A stretch of 64,000 bases of DNA from Tenacibaculum caenipelagi (lineage in GTDB: Bacteria; Bacteroidota; Bacteroidia; Flavobacteriales; Flavobacteriaceae): assembly GCF_004363005.1 (NCBI RefSeq), contig NZ_SNYH01000001.1, positions 496,001 to 560,000 on the forward strand, in the 5' to 3' direction. The notes below the pieces were generated by a model, which made no database searches, was not told the DNA's origin, and saw nothing but the letters and a program-made list of their open reading frames with translations. Of this stretch, positions 1 through 9,688 are shown piece by piece (positions within the stretch are counted from its first letter, which is position 1; each line of letters starts with the position of its first letter). The position numbers and the translations under genes were made by a program.

Positions 1-464
1 TTATCAGTAGCTTTTGTCGCGTCAAAAACAATGATTTTTCCTTTTTCATCAATTACCATAAACCTAGGAATCCAATTTAAACCTAAAAACTCACCAAATT
101 TCCCTTCCCATCCTGATTGCATAAAGTAATGATCTCCATTAATTTTTAATCGGTTAACTCCATTTTTCCAATCTTCTTGATTTCTATCTAATGATAAATA
201 CATATAAGCTATCTCTGGATTTTCTTCTTGAATCTTTTTTACCTCTGGCAAACTTTTTAAACAATCAGTACACCATGAAGCCCAAACATCAATCAAAACC
301 TTTTTTCCTTTATGCTTTTCAATAACATCTTTGAATAGAACTTTTTTTCCTTCTAAAGAAATAAAAACATCATTTAATGCTTCTTTTGAGAATTGAGTTG
401 AGTTTTTTGTTGAACAACTTAATATTGTTATTCCGATAAAAAATATAATTATGAAGTTTTTCAT
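1..464 (-). CDS. TlpA-like thioredoxin-fold lipoprotein (partial, 3' end off window)
   Basis: A reading frame opens with ATG at 464 and stays open to the left edge, so the C-terminus is missing. The N-terminus is a lipoprotein signal (MKNFIIIFFIGITILSCS), which predicts lipidation at Cys and an envelope location. About 85 residues in is a redox motif of the TlpA/ResA type, VWASWCTDC, followed later by the cis-Pro region IPRFMVIDE. Membrane-anchored TlpA-like proteins usually reduce or shuffle thiols in the periplasm; the substrate is unknown here. One base separates its start from the stop of the upstream paralogue at 466-948, so the two are almost certainly co-transcribed. Confidence 0.85.
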   Translation of the reverse strand, partial: MKNFIIIFFIGITILSCSTKNSTQFSKEALNDVFISLEGKKVLFKDVIEKHKGKKVLIDVWASWCTDCLKSLPEVKKIQEENPEIAYMYLSLDRNQEDWKNGVNRLKINGDHYFMQSGWEGKFGEFLGLNWIPRFMVIDEKGKIIVFDATKATD

Positions 465-465
465 T

Positions 466-948
466 TTATTGAACATGATTTTCTAATTTTTCTGACACTT
501 TAGATGATTTGAATACTGTAATTTTTCCTGTTTCATCAAGCACTAAAAATCTTGGAATTGTTTTTAATTTTAAAAACTTACCCAAAGCCCCTTCTCCTTT
601 TTTTGGTATGTAATAATGCTGCCCTTTTACAGGAATATTTTCTAGTTCTCTTTTCCAGTCGAAATAAGAATGATCAACTGACAAAAAAATGTATTCAATT
701 TTTGGATTTTTCTTTTGAAAAACCAATACATCATCAAAACTATCCTGACTTACGGGACAGTAGGTAGCAAAAACTTGTATAAATTTTTTCTTGCCTTTAT
801 TTTTATTTAAAACCTCTTGGAGTGAAATCGGATTTCGATCTAAAGTAAGTAATTCTTCACGTAATGCTTCTGTTGTAAAATTTTCAGGTTGAAAAACAGC
901 ACAACTTGTAAGTGTTAAGAACACTAATGATAATACAAAAAATCTCAT
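466..948 (-). CDS. Thioredoxin-fold lipoprotein with degenerate CxxS motif
   Basis: The start is placed at the ATG at 948 because it gives a clean lipoprotein signal (MRFFVLSLVFLTLTSCA) and avoids overlap with the permease gene ending at 951. The protein has about 160 residues. It parallels its downstream neighbour along its length, including 'HYY' before the middle and IPRFLVLDETGKI near the end. The active site reads FATYCPVS, so the second cysteine of CxxC is serine. The pair therefore looks like a tandem duplication. CxxS variants of thioredoxin folds tend to bind or isomerise rather than reduce; that role is inference. It sits in a tight operon with the permease gene upstream. Confidence 0.85.
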   Translation of the reverse strand: MRFFVLSLVFLTLTSCAVFQPENFTTEALREELLTLDRNPISLQEVLNKNKGKKKFIQVFATYCPVSQDSFDDVLVFQKKNPKIEYIFLSVDHSYFDWKRELENIPVKGQHYYIPKKGEGALGKFLKLKTIPRFLVLDETGKITVFKSSKVSEKLENHVQ

Positions 949-950
949 AA

Positions 951-2027
951 TTAATGTAATCTTATTCGTGGGTCTAACCAACTATATAAAATATCTACTA
1001 AAATATTAATGATAATAAATAACGTTGCTACGACTAATACAGCTCCCATAATTACTGGTAAATCAAGCGTGTTTAATGAGTTTACTATTTCTTTTCCTAA
1101 TCCGTTCCAGTTAAAGATATATTCTACAAAAACCGCTCCCGCCAACATCGAAGCAAACCAACCAGAAATTGCTGTAATTACTGGATTTAAAGAATTTTTT
1201 AAAGCGTGCTTTCGAATTACTTGATACATCGTTAATCCTTTCGCTTTAGCCGTTCGAATATAATCTTGGTTCAGGGTTTCTAGCAACGAATTACGCATCA
1301 ACTGAATTACTACTGCTAACGGACGAATACCTAATACTATTGCTGGTAAAATCAAATTTTTCCATTGAATGGAAGCTCCTTCTCCAAAATCATCTACTTC
1401 ATACAAACTTCCCGTCATTTCTAAGTGAGTGTATTTATGCAATACAAAACCAAACAACCAAGCAAACAGTATAGCAGAAAAAAATGACGGAACACTCATT
1501 CCTAAAGTACTTACAACAGCTATTATTCTGTCAAAAAAAGTATCTTTAAACAATGCGGAAAATATTCCTAAAACAACTCCTAAAAAAAGTGCTATTGTTA
1601 TTGCCACCACTGCTAAAACAGCTGTATTGGGTAATGTTTCTTTAATTACTTCAGAAACATTTTTACCATTCTTTTGAAATGATTGACGTAAATATGGAGT
1701 TTTTATTACCACCTCTATATCTCCTAAAGAGAATAAGGATTGAGCATTGTATTTCCCTTCAGATAAAAATGTATAACTGTCTTTATTCTTACTATGAAAC
1801 GACAACGGAGAAACATCATTCAAATAATACAAATACTGTGTAAACACAGGTTTATCAAATCCGTATTTCTTTCGGATATTTTGTAATTGCTCAGTATCTT
1901 CTCGTTGGTCTAACATCATACGAGCAGGATCACCTGGTAAGATGTTAAACAGTAAAAAAATTACAGTAACTACCCCATACAGTGTTAAGAAACCATAAAA
2001 AAATTTGTTAATGATATATTGAAACAT
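951..2027 (-). CDS. ABC transporter permease, DppB/OppB type
   Basis: This is an inner-membrane permease of the peptide/nickel (BPD_transp_1) family, about 358 residues long. It opens with the typical first TM segment and 'NILPGDPARMML' signature, has a long periplasmic loop, and carries the EAA-type loop (RTAKAKGLTMYQVIRKHALKNS) before the final membrane segments. The ATG at 2027 is preferred to a TTG nine bases upstream. Flavobacterial permeases of this type usually work with a second permease and ATPase encoded elsewhere; none is adjacent. The transported substrate cannot be told from sequence. Two thioredoxin-like lipoprotein genes follow within a few bases and look co-transcribed. Confidence 0.9.
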   Translation of the reverse strand: MFQYIINKFFYGFLTLYGVVTVIFLLFNILPGDPARMMLDQREDTEQLQNIRKKYGFDKPVFTQYLYYLNDVSPLSFHSKNKDSYTFLSEGKYNAQSLFSLGDIEVVIKTPYLRQSFQKNGKNVSEVIKETLPNTAVLAVVAITIALFLGVVLGIFSALFKDTFFDRIIAVVSTLGMSVPSFFSAILFAWLFGFVLHKYTHLEMTGSLYEVDDFGEGASIQWKNLILPAIVLGIRPLAVVIQLMRNSLLETLNQDYIRTAKAKGLTMYQVIRKHALKNSLNPVITAISGWFASMLAGAVFVEYIFNWNGLGKEIVNSLNTLDLPVIMGAVLVVATLFIIINILVDILYSWLDPRIRLH

Positions 2028-2062
2028 ATCTAACAAAGATAACAGAAACTGCTAAATTTATG

Positions 2063-2070
2063 TACTTTTG
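2063..2070 (+). promoter_or_regulatory. Candidate -7 box for pyrF
   Basis: TACTTTTG matches the Bacteroidota -7 consensus TAnnTTTG and lies 20 bases before the pyrF ATG in the short divergent gap. No clear TTG -33 element is visible at the usual distance, so this is a half-supported promoter. Confidence 0.4.
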
Positions 2071-2090
2071 CTTAACTTTTACAACAACAC

Positions 2091-2903
2091 ATGACAACAC
2101 AACAACTTGTATCAGAAATTCGAAAAAAGAAATCGTTTTTATGTATTGGACTAGATGTTGATTTAAACAAAATTCCAGCACATTTACTTCAAGAAGAAGA
2201 TCCTATTTTTGCTTTTAACAAATCAATTATTGATGCTACTCACCATCTTTGTGTAGCTTACAAACCAAACACAGCTTTTTATGAAGCATATGGTATTAAA
2301 GGTTGGAAATCTCTTGAAAAAACCATCAATTACTTAAACGAAAAACATCCTGAAATTTTCACTATAGCTGACGCCAAACGTGGGGATATTGGTAATACAA
2401 GTACCATGTATGCAAAAGCTTTTTTTGAAGACTTAGCTTTTGATTCGGTTACAGTTGCCCCATATATGGGAAAAGACTCTGTAGAACCTTTTTTGGCTTT
2501 TAAAAATAAACATACTATTATGTTAGCATTAACTTCTAACCAAGGTGCTTTTGACTTTCAGACGCTAAGCGTCAATAATAAAGAACTTTATAAAGAAGTT
2601 CTTGAAGTATCTAAATCTTGGAATAACTCACAAAACTTAATGTACGTAGTTGGGGCTACCAAGGTTGAATATTTAGCCGATATTAGAAAGATTATTCCTG
2701 AGAGTTTTTTATTAGTTCCTGGAGTAGGTGCCCAAGGCGGAAGCTTACAAGAGGTTTGTAAATATGGAATGACAGATACTATTGGTTTATTAATTAACTC
2801 TTCTCGTGGAATTATTTATGCTTCTAATAAAGAAGACTTTGCCGAAGCTGCTGCTACAAAAGCAGAAGAATTACAATCTCAAATGGGAAGTATTTTAAAA
2901 TAA
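2091..2903 (+). CDS. pyrF: Orotidine 5'-phosphate decarboxylase
   Basis: The enzyme decarboxylates OMP to UMP, the last step of de novo pyrimidine synthesis, in the cytoplasm. It has 270 residues, typical of the longer PyrF subfamily common in Bacteroidota and Actinobacteria. Visible motifs are [14 protein letters not shown] near the N-terminus, the catalytic loop [13 protein letters not shown], and a phosphate-binding end VPGVGAQGG. It stands alone, divergent from the transporter operon and convergent with susCD, and is followed by a bidirectional terminator at 3080-3107. Confidence 0.97.
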   Translation: MTTQQLVSEIRKKKSFLCIGLDVDLNKIPAHLLQEEDPIFAFNKSIIDATHHLCVAYKPNTAFYEAYGIKGWKSLEKTINYLNEKHPEIFTIADAKRGDIGNTSTMYAKAFFEDLAFDSVTVAPYMGKDSVEPFLAFKNKHTIMLALTSNQGAFDFQTLSVNNKELYKEVLEVSKSWNNSQNLMYVVGATKVEYLADIRKIIPESFLLVPGVGAQGGSLQEVCKYGMTDTIGLLINSSRGIIYASNKEDFAEAAATKAEELQSQMGSILK

Positions 2904-3079
2904 AAAAGCCAAGGTTAATGACTCCTTGACTTTGTAATTAATTCAAATGATTACACCAATGAAAACAAAGTTGGTATAAGTGGTACAAATGTATAAAGCT
3001 TAGCTCTTCTCACTTCTAACTTTGATTTGAATCACCTTTTTTTTGAATTAAACCAACCATTATTTAATTTATCAAAATA

Positions 3080-3107
3080 AAAAGCTGAGAGTAAACTCTC
3101 AGCTTTT
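3080..3107. terminator. Bidirectional rho-independent terminator, pyrF / susD
   Basis: A perfect 12-bp stem (AAAAGCTGAGAG, loop TAAA, CTCTCAGCTTTT) sits between the convergent ends of pyrF and susD, with A/T runs on both sides. A weaker imperfect hairpin (CAAGG/CCTTG with flanking pairs, 2905-2933) lies directly after the pyrF stop. The rest of 2904-3169 shows nothing else. Confidence 0.85.
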
Positions 3108-3169
3108 CTATTTATTAGGGGAATTATCTATTTTTACAAGTAAACTCCTTACTTACAAAAATTAATTCG

Positions 3170-4657
3170 TTAATTAATGAATGGATTATTTTGTATTTCT
3201 GATTGAGGAATCTCAAGAACCAATCTATCATCTTTATAAGTCATAGATTCTCCTGCTAAATACGCATGGTTTGCTCCTCTTGTTAATGTAGCTTTATTTC
3301 TTTTTAATGCTAAGAAACTTTTTCCTTCTCCCCAAAATTCAATTCTTGTTTGTAAGTAAATTTCATTTTGTAAAGCTTGACCTGATAAAGCATCTATGTA
3401 TGCATAATCAGCTGCATCATCAAATCTTTGAGCTAATAAGTCTTTTAAACGATTTTTAGCTTCAGTTTCTAAGCCCTCTTTAGCTGCCATTTCAGCTGAT
3501 AGCATATACATTTCATCTACTCTCATATAAATGTAATCAGACTCAATATTTCTTTGTCCTCTATACTCTTTTGCAGTATCATAAAACTTGTCTATTGGCA
3601 TTAAATAACTATCTGATGTTTCATCGCTATCAAACTGTGTTCTTCTAACATCTTCATCTTTTATAGAATTGTATAAACCTAAATCTATTTGTTTTATATC
3701 TCCAAATGACTGATAACTAAATGTATAATAATCCATTTGTCCCCACCAAGATGCTAAACTTAAACCATTATCTATAGTGATATCAACTCCCCACATCCAA
3801 CTTGGGTTTTCTGCCACGCTATTAAATCCACCTGTAGCTCTTTCTTTAGATGTTATAGGAAACCCTCCTTCTGCAATAACTTCCTCTGCTAAATTTCTTG
3901 CTTTAACATTATCAGCTCCTTCACCTCTTGATGCATAAACATATGCTAAAAGTCCTTTAGCTACATACTTGTTTATTTGGTATACCTCATCTCTATTGTA
4001 AGACTCTAAAAGTGTAATTGCTTCTTCTAAATCTTCTATCATTAAGTTATATACCTCTTCTGTTGTACTTTGTGGTTGTGCTTCAGAATTTGCTTCTGTA
4101 TATATTGGTAAAACTTTTGAGGTAGGTATATACTCAGGAATATATAACTGAGTTAAATAGAAGTATCCATAGGCTCTTAAAGCTTTTGCTTGTCCCATTT
4201 GCTCTCTATTTGCATCTGTAATTACAGCATCATTTCCTCCTAATGATTTAATTACCAAGTTACTTGAATTAATTATTCTGTAATAATACCTCCATGCCGT
4301 ATAGTTTGGCTTAGTAAAGGTAAAATCGTTAGTAGCAACTAATTGAGCAATACTGCTATATCTATTATAAACATTTTGAGCTAAAGCAAGATCTCCAGAC
4401 AACATATCGCTTATAACATCATATCCTTTTTGCCCATAATCTTCATGAGAATCAGTCCCACCTGTTCCTGTTTGCAACATTGTTTCATATATACCTCTTA
4501 GTGTTCCATTTAAAATACCTGGATATATTTTTCCTGTATCAGCTACATCCTCTACAGAAACATTTTCAGTTGGGCTTTCTTCAAGAAAATCATCACTACA
4601 GCTTAACGATAAAGCTGTAATTGCTCCTAATAATATTGGTTTTATATATTTTTTCAT
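3170..4657 (-). CDS. SusD/RagB-family nutrient-binding lipoprotein
   Basis: This is an outer-membrane lipoprotein that caps its partner SusC transporter and binds the ligand at the cell surface. The N-terminus is a lipoprotein signal ending at Cys (LGAITALSLSCSD), followed by the typical 'DFLEESPTE' stretch. The 495-residue length, the tetratricopeptide-like helices (ALRAYGYFYLTQLY near residue 150) and the C-terminal 'QTRIEFWGEGKSFLALKRN' are standard SusD features. It lies 12 bases after the susC stop. No glycoside hydrolase, sulfatase or peptidase gene is adjacent, so the substrate is unknown. Confidence 0.95.
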   Translation of the reverse strand: MKKYIKPILLGAITALSLSCSDDFLEESPTENVSVEDVADTGKIYPGILNGTLRGIYETMLQTGTGGTDSHEDYGQKGYDVISDMLSGDLALAQNVYNRYSSIAQLVATNDFTFTKPNYTAWRYYYRIINSSNLVIKSLGGNDAVITDANREQMGQAKALRAYGYFYLTQLYIPEYIPTSKVLPIYTEANSEAQPQSTTEEVYNLMIEDLEEAITLLESYNRDEVYQINKYVAKGLLAYVYASRGEGADNVKARNLAEEVIAEGGFPITSKERATGGFNSVAENPSWMWGVDITIDNGLSLASWWGQMDYYTFSYQSFGDIKQIDLGLYNSIKDEDVRRTQFDSDETSDSYLMPIDKFYDTAKEYRGQRNIESDYIYMRVDEMYMLSAEMAAKEGLETEAKNRLKDLLAQRFDDAADYAYIDALSGQALQNEIYLQTRIEFWGEGKSFLALKRNKATLTRGANHAYLAGESMTYKDDRLVLEIPQSEIQNNPFIN

Positions 4658-4669
4658 ATTGTTTTAATT

Positions 4670-7600
4670 TTAGAATTTAGCTCTTACACCAAAAGTAATT
4701 GTTGATAATGGTTGGTAACGATATACATCAGACGAACCAGTTTCAGACGTTATTGGGTTAAATCCATTTCTTGCACTTAATAAAAATAAGTTATCTCCAG
4801 ACACCCATAAATTTAAAGACTTAACACCTGAGTTTTCAATAAGGTTGCTAGGTATAGTGTATCCTATTCTTACATTACTTAAAGCCAAGTAATCTGTTGA
4901 TGTTATAAAGCGAGAAGAAACAGAGTTAACTTGTAAATTTCTATCACTTATTAACCTAGGTACATCAGTAACATCTCCAGGATTTTTCCAGCTATTTCTA
5001 ATATCTGTATGCCAGTTGTCAGAGCCTATTTGACTATTCCCCATTAAACCTGCATATACATTATCGTAAGAGTATCCTCCTAAACTATAACCAAACAATG
5101 TATTTATAGTAAAATCGTGTACTTTTGCATTTAATCTAAATGAACCTCTAACTTTAGGAATTATAGATTTCCCTATAAATTTCTGAGTAGCATCACTATA
5201 TTCGCTCGTAGTAGTTTTACTAATAGCATTGTTAGGGAACTGGTTCTTGTATTCTGCCAAACTTCTAATTCCTTCACCATCATCTATTGTCCCATTACTA
5301 TTAGCATCATGATAGTATTGATTCCATAGAGGGTTACCTGTTTGTTTATCTACACCTGCCCACTCTCTCATATAATAATCATAAAGTCCTCTATCTTTAG
5401 CTCTACCAAAACTTTCAGCAATATCTAAAAACTTTCTTTCTCCCGTAGATGGATCAATAGGCATTTCTGTCAATTTACTATCAAACATTTCACCATTAAT
5501 ACCGAAATCTAATTTATAATTTTCTTTATCAATTAAATGTGCTGTTAAATCAAACTCTAATCCTGAATTTCTTAACTTTCCATCATTAACATCAACAAGT
5601 GCATTACCTGTAGAAGGTGCTAATCTTCTCTCGAAAAGAAGATCTTCAGTGTTCTTAATATAATAATCTACAGATCCTTCTAACTTATTATTTAAAACAG
5701 TAAACTCTAATCCTGTTTGGAACATTTTCGATGTTTCCCATGTTAAATTAGGGTTTTGAATCGCATTAGGTCTTAATGAAATTTGTCCTCCTAAATTACC
5801 TATGGTATAACTATCTCTACCTGAATAGATATCTGCTCCTGCTTGGTCTCCTAAAATACCATAACTAGCTTTTAATTTTAGAAAATTGATGACGTTTACA
5901 GTTGAAATAAAACTTTCTTCAGACAATACCCATGAAGCTCCTACTGAACCAAAAGTACCCCATTTATCTTTAGCAAACCTAGAAGAACCATCACGTCTTA
6001 TAGATCCTGATAAATAATATTTTCTTTTATAATTGTATGATACTTGACCAAAGTAACTTTCTAAAGCTGATCTCGTGCTATAGCCTGTTGGAGGAGAAGA
6101 AACTACCACATAATTATTAGGATCTTTCAACCCACCTTGCAAATTCACTACCTTATTTTTACTAAGTGTGCTAGTTTCAAATTCAGTCTGGTTAGTTTCT
6201 TGTGCTACTAAAGCAGAAATATTATGATTTCCTAAATTTTTATTATATCTAAAGATATTTAAAAAGTTTTGCGTCAAAGCACTTGTATTTTCTTTATATA
6301 AAGTTCCTTCTTGTTGAACAGCAAATCCATAAAAAGGATTTTGAACTTCATTATGAATCTCACTGTAGTACTGAGCTCCATACTGAGTTTCAAATTCTAA
6401 TCCTTCTAGAAGAGATACTTTAAAAGAAAAGTTCCCATTTAATGAATGACGATCTGCTCCTATAAAATTGTATTCTGCATTCCCTATAGCATTACTACCA
6501 CCTCCAAAACTTCTGTCTCTATAATCGTACTCATAGCCTCCATATTTGGTGTCTTTGATAAGATTACCATCAGCATCACGCTCAAATAAAGGGTAAATAG
6601 AAGGGATATTATCTACAAACCAAAAAATACTTCCTGCATCTTCAGATTGTCCATTCTCTATAGTTTTCCCTAAAGTATAACCTACATTAGCTTTTGCTGT
6701 TAACCACTCAGCTGGTTTGTGTGTAATATTTAACCTTGATGAATATCTCTTATATCCAGAATTAACTGAATATCCTTTATCATCTAAATAACCAAAAGAA
6801 CTAAAATATTTAGTATTCTCACTACCTCCGCTCATCTTAACATTCGCCTCTGTTCTCATTGAAGATTGAAAAGCGTAATCTGCCCATTTTTCTGGAGTAT
6901 ATTTTCTAGATAATCCTGATCTAACTTTTCCTGTTGCTGGATCAATTATTTGAGAAACGTCATTTGTAGTAAAATAGTTAAATTTATTACTAATACCTTT
7001 TCTCGAATTAAATAAGTTTTGATTTGCATAAGCAGCTCCGTTAATTGTTGGATCATCAAACAAACCTTGATTTGCCATTGCTTGCCATGACAACTCGATA
7101 TATTCATCTGGAGTATTTATAACATCATATCTTGGTAATAATTGAAAATTAACTCCTGTCTTTAAATCAACTTCTACAGATGTAGCTCCTGATTTACCTG
7201 ATTTAGTTGTAATCATGATAACCCCGTTAGCCCCTCTAGACCCATAAATAGCAGTAGCTGATGCATCTTTTAAAACTGTTGTAGATGCAATATCTGATGG
7301 GTTTATAGAATTTATTGAACCTGAAAAAGGCACCCCATCAACTACATATAATGGATCTCTACTTCCATTTACAGAACCAAATCCACGAATACGAATCGTT
7401 GCAACGGTTCCTGGTTGACCTGAAGTATTAATTACGTTAACTCCTGCAATTTCACCAGCTAAAGCTTGTGATACATTTGATACACTTTTCGCTTCTAAAT
7501 CTTCGGTTTTTACTACCTTAGCACTACCTGTAAAAGATTGCTTGGTTGTTGTTCCATAACCAACAATTACAATTTCTTCTAACAAATTAGCATCTTCTTT

Positions 7601-7885
7601 CATTAGAACATTTAGTTCTGAATCCAAACCTATAGTTCTTTCAGTAGTTTGCATTCCTACAAAACTAAATACTAAAACATCTCCTTGGTTGACTTTTAAT
7701 GAATACTTACCATCAAAATCTGTTTCTGTACCTATGGTCGTACCTTTTAAAATTACACTTACACCAGGCAACGGTCCTGCACTATCAGATACCGATCCAG
7801 TGATTTTTTTCTCCTGTGCATTCATATTCAGTAAAAAACCAAAAAAGAACAATACACAGATTACATTCTTGTAATGTAGATTCAT
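4670..7885 (-). CDS. SusC/RagA-family TonB-dependent outer-membrane transporter
   Basis: This 1071-residue TonB-dependent transporter imports the ligand captured by the SusD protein encoded next. After the signal peptide (cleavage near NAQ) come a carboxypeptidase-like regulatory domain (ITGSVSDSAGPLPGVSVILKG, about residues 28-105), the TonB-linked plug with the DPLYVVDGVPF motif near residue 180, and a large beta-barrel ending in aromatic 'TFGVRAKF'. No extended N-terminal STN domain is present, so it is not obviously coupled to an anti-sigma factor. A divergent LytTR response regulator gene lies upstream, but whether it controls this pair is not shown. Confidence 0.96.
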   Translation of the reverse strand: MNLHYKNVICVLFFFGFLLNMNAQEKKITGSVSDSAGPLPGVSVILKGTTIGTETDFDGKYSLKVNQGDVLVFSFVGMQTTERTIGLDSELNVLMKEDANLLEEIVIVGYGTTTKQSFTGSAKVVKTEDLEAKSVSNVSQALAGEIAGVNVINTSGQPGTVATIRIRGFGSVNGSRDPLYVVDGVPFSGSINSINPSDIASTTVLKDASATAIYGSRGANGVIMITTKSGKSGATSVEVDLKTGVNFQLLPRYDVINTPDEYIELSWQAMANQGLFDDPTINGAAYANQNLFNSRKGISNKFNYFTTNDVSQIIDPATGKVRSGLSRKYTPEKWADYAFQSSMRTEANVKMSGGSENTKYFSSFGYLDDKGYSVNSGYKRYSSRLNITHKPAEWLTAKANVGYTLGKTIENGQSEDAGSIFWFVDNIPSIYPLFERDADGNLIKDTKYGGYEYDYRDRSFGGGSNAIGNAEYNFIGADRHSLNGNFSFKVSLLEGLEFETQYGAQYYSEIHNEVQNPFYGFAVQQEGTLYKENTSALTQNFLNIFRYNKNLGNHNISALVAQETNQTEFETSTLSKNKVVNLQGGLKDPNNYVVVSSPPTGYSTRSALESYFGQVSYNYKRKYYLSGSIRRDGSSRFAKDKWGTFGSVGASWVLSEESFISTVNVINFLKLKASYGILGDQAGADIYSGRDSYTIGNLGGQISLRPNAIQNPNLTWETSKMFQTGLEFTVLNNKLEGSVDYYIKNTEDLLFERRLAPSTGNALVDVNDGKLRNSGLEFDLTAHLIDKENYKLDFGINGEMFDSKLTEMPIDPSTGERKFLDIAESFGRAKDRGLYDYYMREWAGVDKQTGNPLWNQYYHDANSNGTIDDGEGIRSLAEYKNQFPNNAISKTTTSEYSDATQKFIGKSIIPKVRGSFRLNAKVHDFTINTLFGYSLGGYSYDNVYAGLMGNSQIGSDNWHTDIRNSWKNPGDVTDVPRLISDRNLQVNSVSSRFITSTDYLALSNVRIGYTIPSNLIENSGVKSLNLWVSGDNLFLLSARNGFNPITSETGSSDVYRYQPLSTITFGVRAKF

Positions 7886-8273
7886 AAATTATTAAATTTT
7901 TATTAATTAACAGTTGTAAAACTAAAGGCAATAAATATTTTTCATTACCCATTTGAAGCTAACCACCTTTAATTTGATGTGAATAGATAATTTTAAGAGG
8001 TTAACATCTTTTCGCATTTAACCAGTAAATTGTTAATGAATGTTAAAATTTTTCTTCTTCATCATTTTGCTTATTTTTTACTCTTTTCTTCATTAAACTT
8101 CAGTAATTTTGCGCCCCTATAATGATTTAAAAATTAATTCAACTTAATACCATTACATAGCTATTTTAAAACACTCCCAAACAAATAAAATGAATACTTG
8201 TTTTAATAAAAATTTAACTGTTCTTTTATTAGGGTTAGTTTAAATACGGCTGTTATAATTACCCCAAAACAAA
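7886..8273. other. Intergenic region between susC and the LytTR regulator gene
   Basis: This 388-base divergent gap is AT-rich. On the plus strand TAATTTTG at 8104-8111 fits a -7 box, with a TTTTG 24 bases upstream (8075-8079). A 17-codon frame at 8190-8243 (MNTCFNKNLTVLLLGLV) lies in the resulting leader. No convincing minus-strand promoter for susC was recognised. Confidence 0.4.
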
Positions 8274-9062
8274 ATGCAAATGGAAATATCAATTCTAATT
8301 GTTGATGATGAAAGTAAGGCTCGAGCAAGATTTAAAAAACTGGTAAATCAGTATAGTTTTTTAAAAATTGTTGGTGAATGTTCTTCTGGAATAGATGCTA
8401 TTAAGAAAATTAACATATTAAATCCTGATGTAGTTTATCTTGATACAAAAATAAACGATATGACTGGATTTGATATTATAGAAAAGATTACGCTTCCTAA
8501 AAATCCAATTTTTATTTTCACTGCCTCATCTAATGAGCATGCTCTTAAAGCTTTTGATTATTTTGCTTTCGATTATTTATTGAAACCTTTAAAAGAAGAT
8601 CGATTTTACGCTTCTATAAAAAAAGTAATTAGTTATAAAAAGATAGAAGAACGTTCTAACTTCAACAACAACTTGGACAACATTTTAGATCTTGTAAAAG
8701 AAAACACACCTGTAGAAACTCCTGTAAAAGGCACAAAGATTAACATCAAATCAGGTAATAAGATTATTTTCTTAGAACGAAATGCCATTAAGTATATTTC
8801 TGCCTCTGGTTATTATGTCGAAATTTTTACCACAGATAATAAAAAATATTTACTTAGAGAATCTTTATCAAGTATTATAAAAAGGTTAAACTCTAATCTT
8901 TTTGTTAGAATTCACCGATCTACAATAATTAATTCAAATTTTATTGATGAAATCATCACCTCCAATTATGGTGAAACTGATGTAAAGATTAATGATAACA
9001 AAACTTTTAGAGTTAGCAAGAGTTACAAGAAAGATTTTCAAGAACTTATGGGGGTTAAATAA
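8274..9062 (+). CDS. LytTR-family response regulator
   Basis: This is a two-component response regulator of 262 residues. The receiver domain (about 1-125) has the acidic pair in ILIVDDESKAR, the probable phospho-acceptor Asp in DVVYLDTKI, and the conserved Lys in FDYLLKPL. The C-terminal half (about 160-262) is a LytTR DNA-binding domain (IIFLERNAIKYISASGYYV, then FVRIHRSTIINSNFIDEI). No histidine kinase gene is adjacent, so it is an orphan; partner LytS-type kinases are usually elsewhere in flavobacteria. A second ATG six bases in could also serve as the start. Confidence 0.93.
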   Translation: MQMEISILIVDDESKARARFKKLVNQYSFLKIVGECSSGIDAIKKINILNPDVVYLDTKINDMTGFDIIEKITLPKNPIFIFTASSNEHALKAFDYFAFDYLLKPLKEDRFYASIKKVISYKKIEERSNFNNNLDNILDLVKENTPVETPVKGTKINIKSGNKIIFLERNAIKYISASGYYVEIFTTDNKKYLLRESLSSIIKRLNSNLFVRIHRSTIINSNFIDEIITSNYGETDVKINDNKTFRVSKSYKKDFQELMGVK

Positions 9063-9161
9063 ATAAAAAACAGCTCTTTTTTATTAAAAGAACTAAAAAT
9101 CTATTTACTAATAAACTTGTGTTCAACAAACTATACAACCATAATATTTAATAAAAAACTA

Positions 9162-9192
9162 TTGTTAAAACAGGAGACAAACACTACTTTTG
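9162..9192 (+). promoter_or_regulatory. Promoter for the small secreted protein gene at 9257
   Basis: TTG at 9162-9164 and TACTTTTG at 9185-9192 are separated by 20 bases. This matches the Bacteroidota housekeeping promoter (TTG, about 19-21 bases, TAnnTTTG) well. The predicted leader is about 60 bases. Confidence 0.6.
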
Positions 9193-9256
9193 GCTGACAA
9201 AAAAAACAGGTAGTCGAAAATGTAACAGAGTAGACAAAAAAACTAAAAAAAATTAT

Positions 9257-9601
9257 ATGAAAAAAATTATTTTACTATTAACCTTTTTTATAACCATTAC
9301 TGTTAATAGCCAATCAAAGTCCGAAGTAGAAACTATGGCAATAAAACATGCCGAGTCTGGTTTAAGTTTAATGAATGACTATTCTCAATCCTTGAACATA
9401 ACATTATTTGGATACTATGATGAAGCATTCAGAAAACGAAAACAAGAACTAACAAATAAGAGTTCCGAAAGCGCTAACAGTTCTTCTAAGCCCTCTAGTA
9501 TCTCTTCATCTGGAGATAATGAAGGCCTAATCGATGGAGGATCAACTTTAGACAAACTTCTAGATGAATTAATAGAGGAACTAGAGGATGTTTTTAATTA
9601 A
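9257..9601 (+). CDS. Small secreted protein of unknown function
   Basis: I do not recognise a family. The 114-residue product starts with a signal peptide (MKKIILLLTFFITITVNSQ), so it should be exported. The mature part has a helical stretch, then a Ser-rich low-complexity linker (about residues 75-93), and an acidic C-terminal tail (LLDELIEELEDVFN). It has a good promoter upstream, and a hairpin at 9663-9679 with a T-run follows it, although that hairpin may belong to the neighbouring insertion element. No enzymatic motif is visible. Confidence 0.7.
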   Translation: MKKIILLLTFFITITVNSQSKSEVETMAIKHAESGLSLMNDYSQSLNITLFGYYDEAFRKRKQELTNKSSESANSSSKPSSISSSGDNEGLIDGGSTLDKLLDELIEELEDVFN

Positions 9602-9662
9602 TCCTTATAGCTAAAAATAAACTAAATCACTCTGTACTGAAAGTACAGAGGTTTACTATACT

Positions 9663-9684
9663 GGGGACTAAAAGTCCCCTTTTT
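9663..9684 (+). terminator. Hairpin with T-run between the secreted protein gene and the transposase gene
   Basis: A 7-bp stem GGGGACT, loop AAA, AGTCCCC is followed by TTTTT on the plus strand. It can terminate the plus-strand gene at 9257-9601 and may also be the right-end stem-loop of the IS200 element. Confidence 0.6.
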
Positions 9685-9688
9685 CATT

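Noticed and set aside
951..2036. TTG start at 2036 for the permease
   Set aside because: The ATG nine bases downstream gives the usual N-terminus; TTG starts are rarer.
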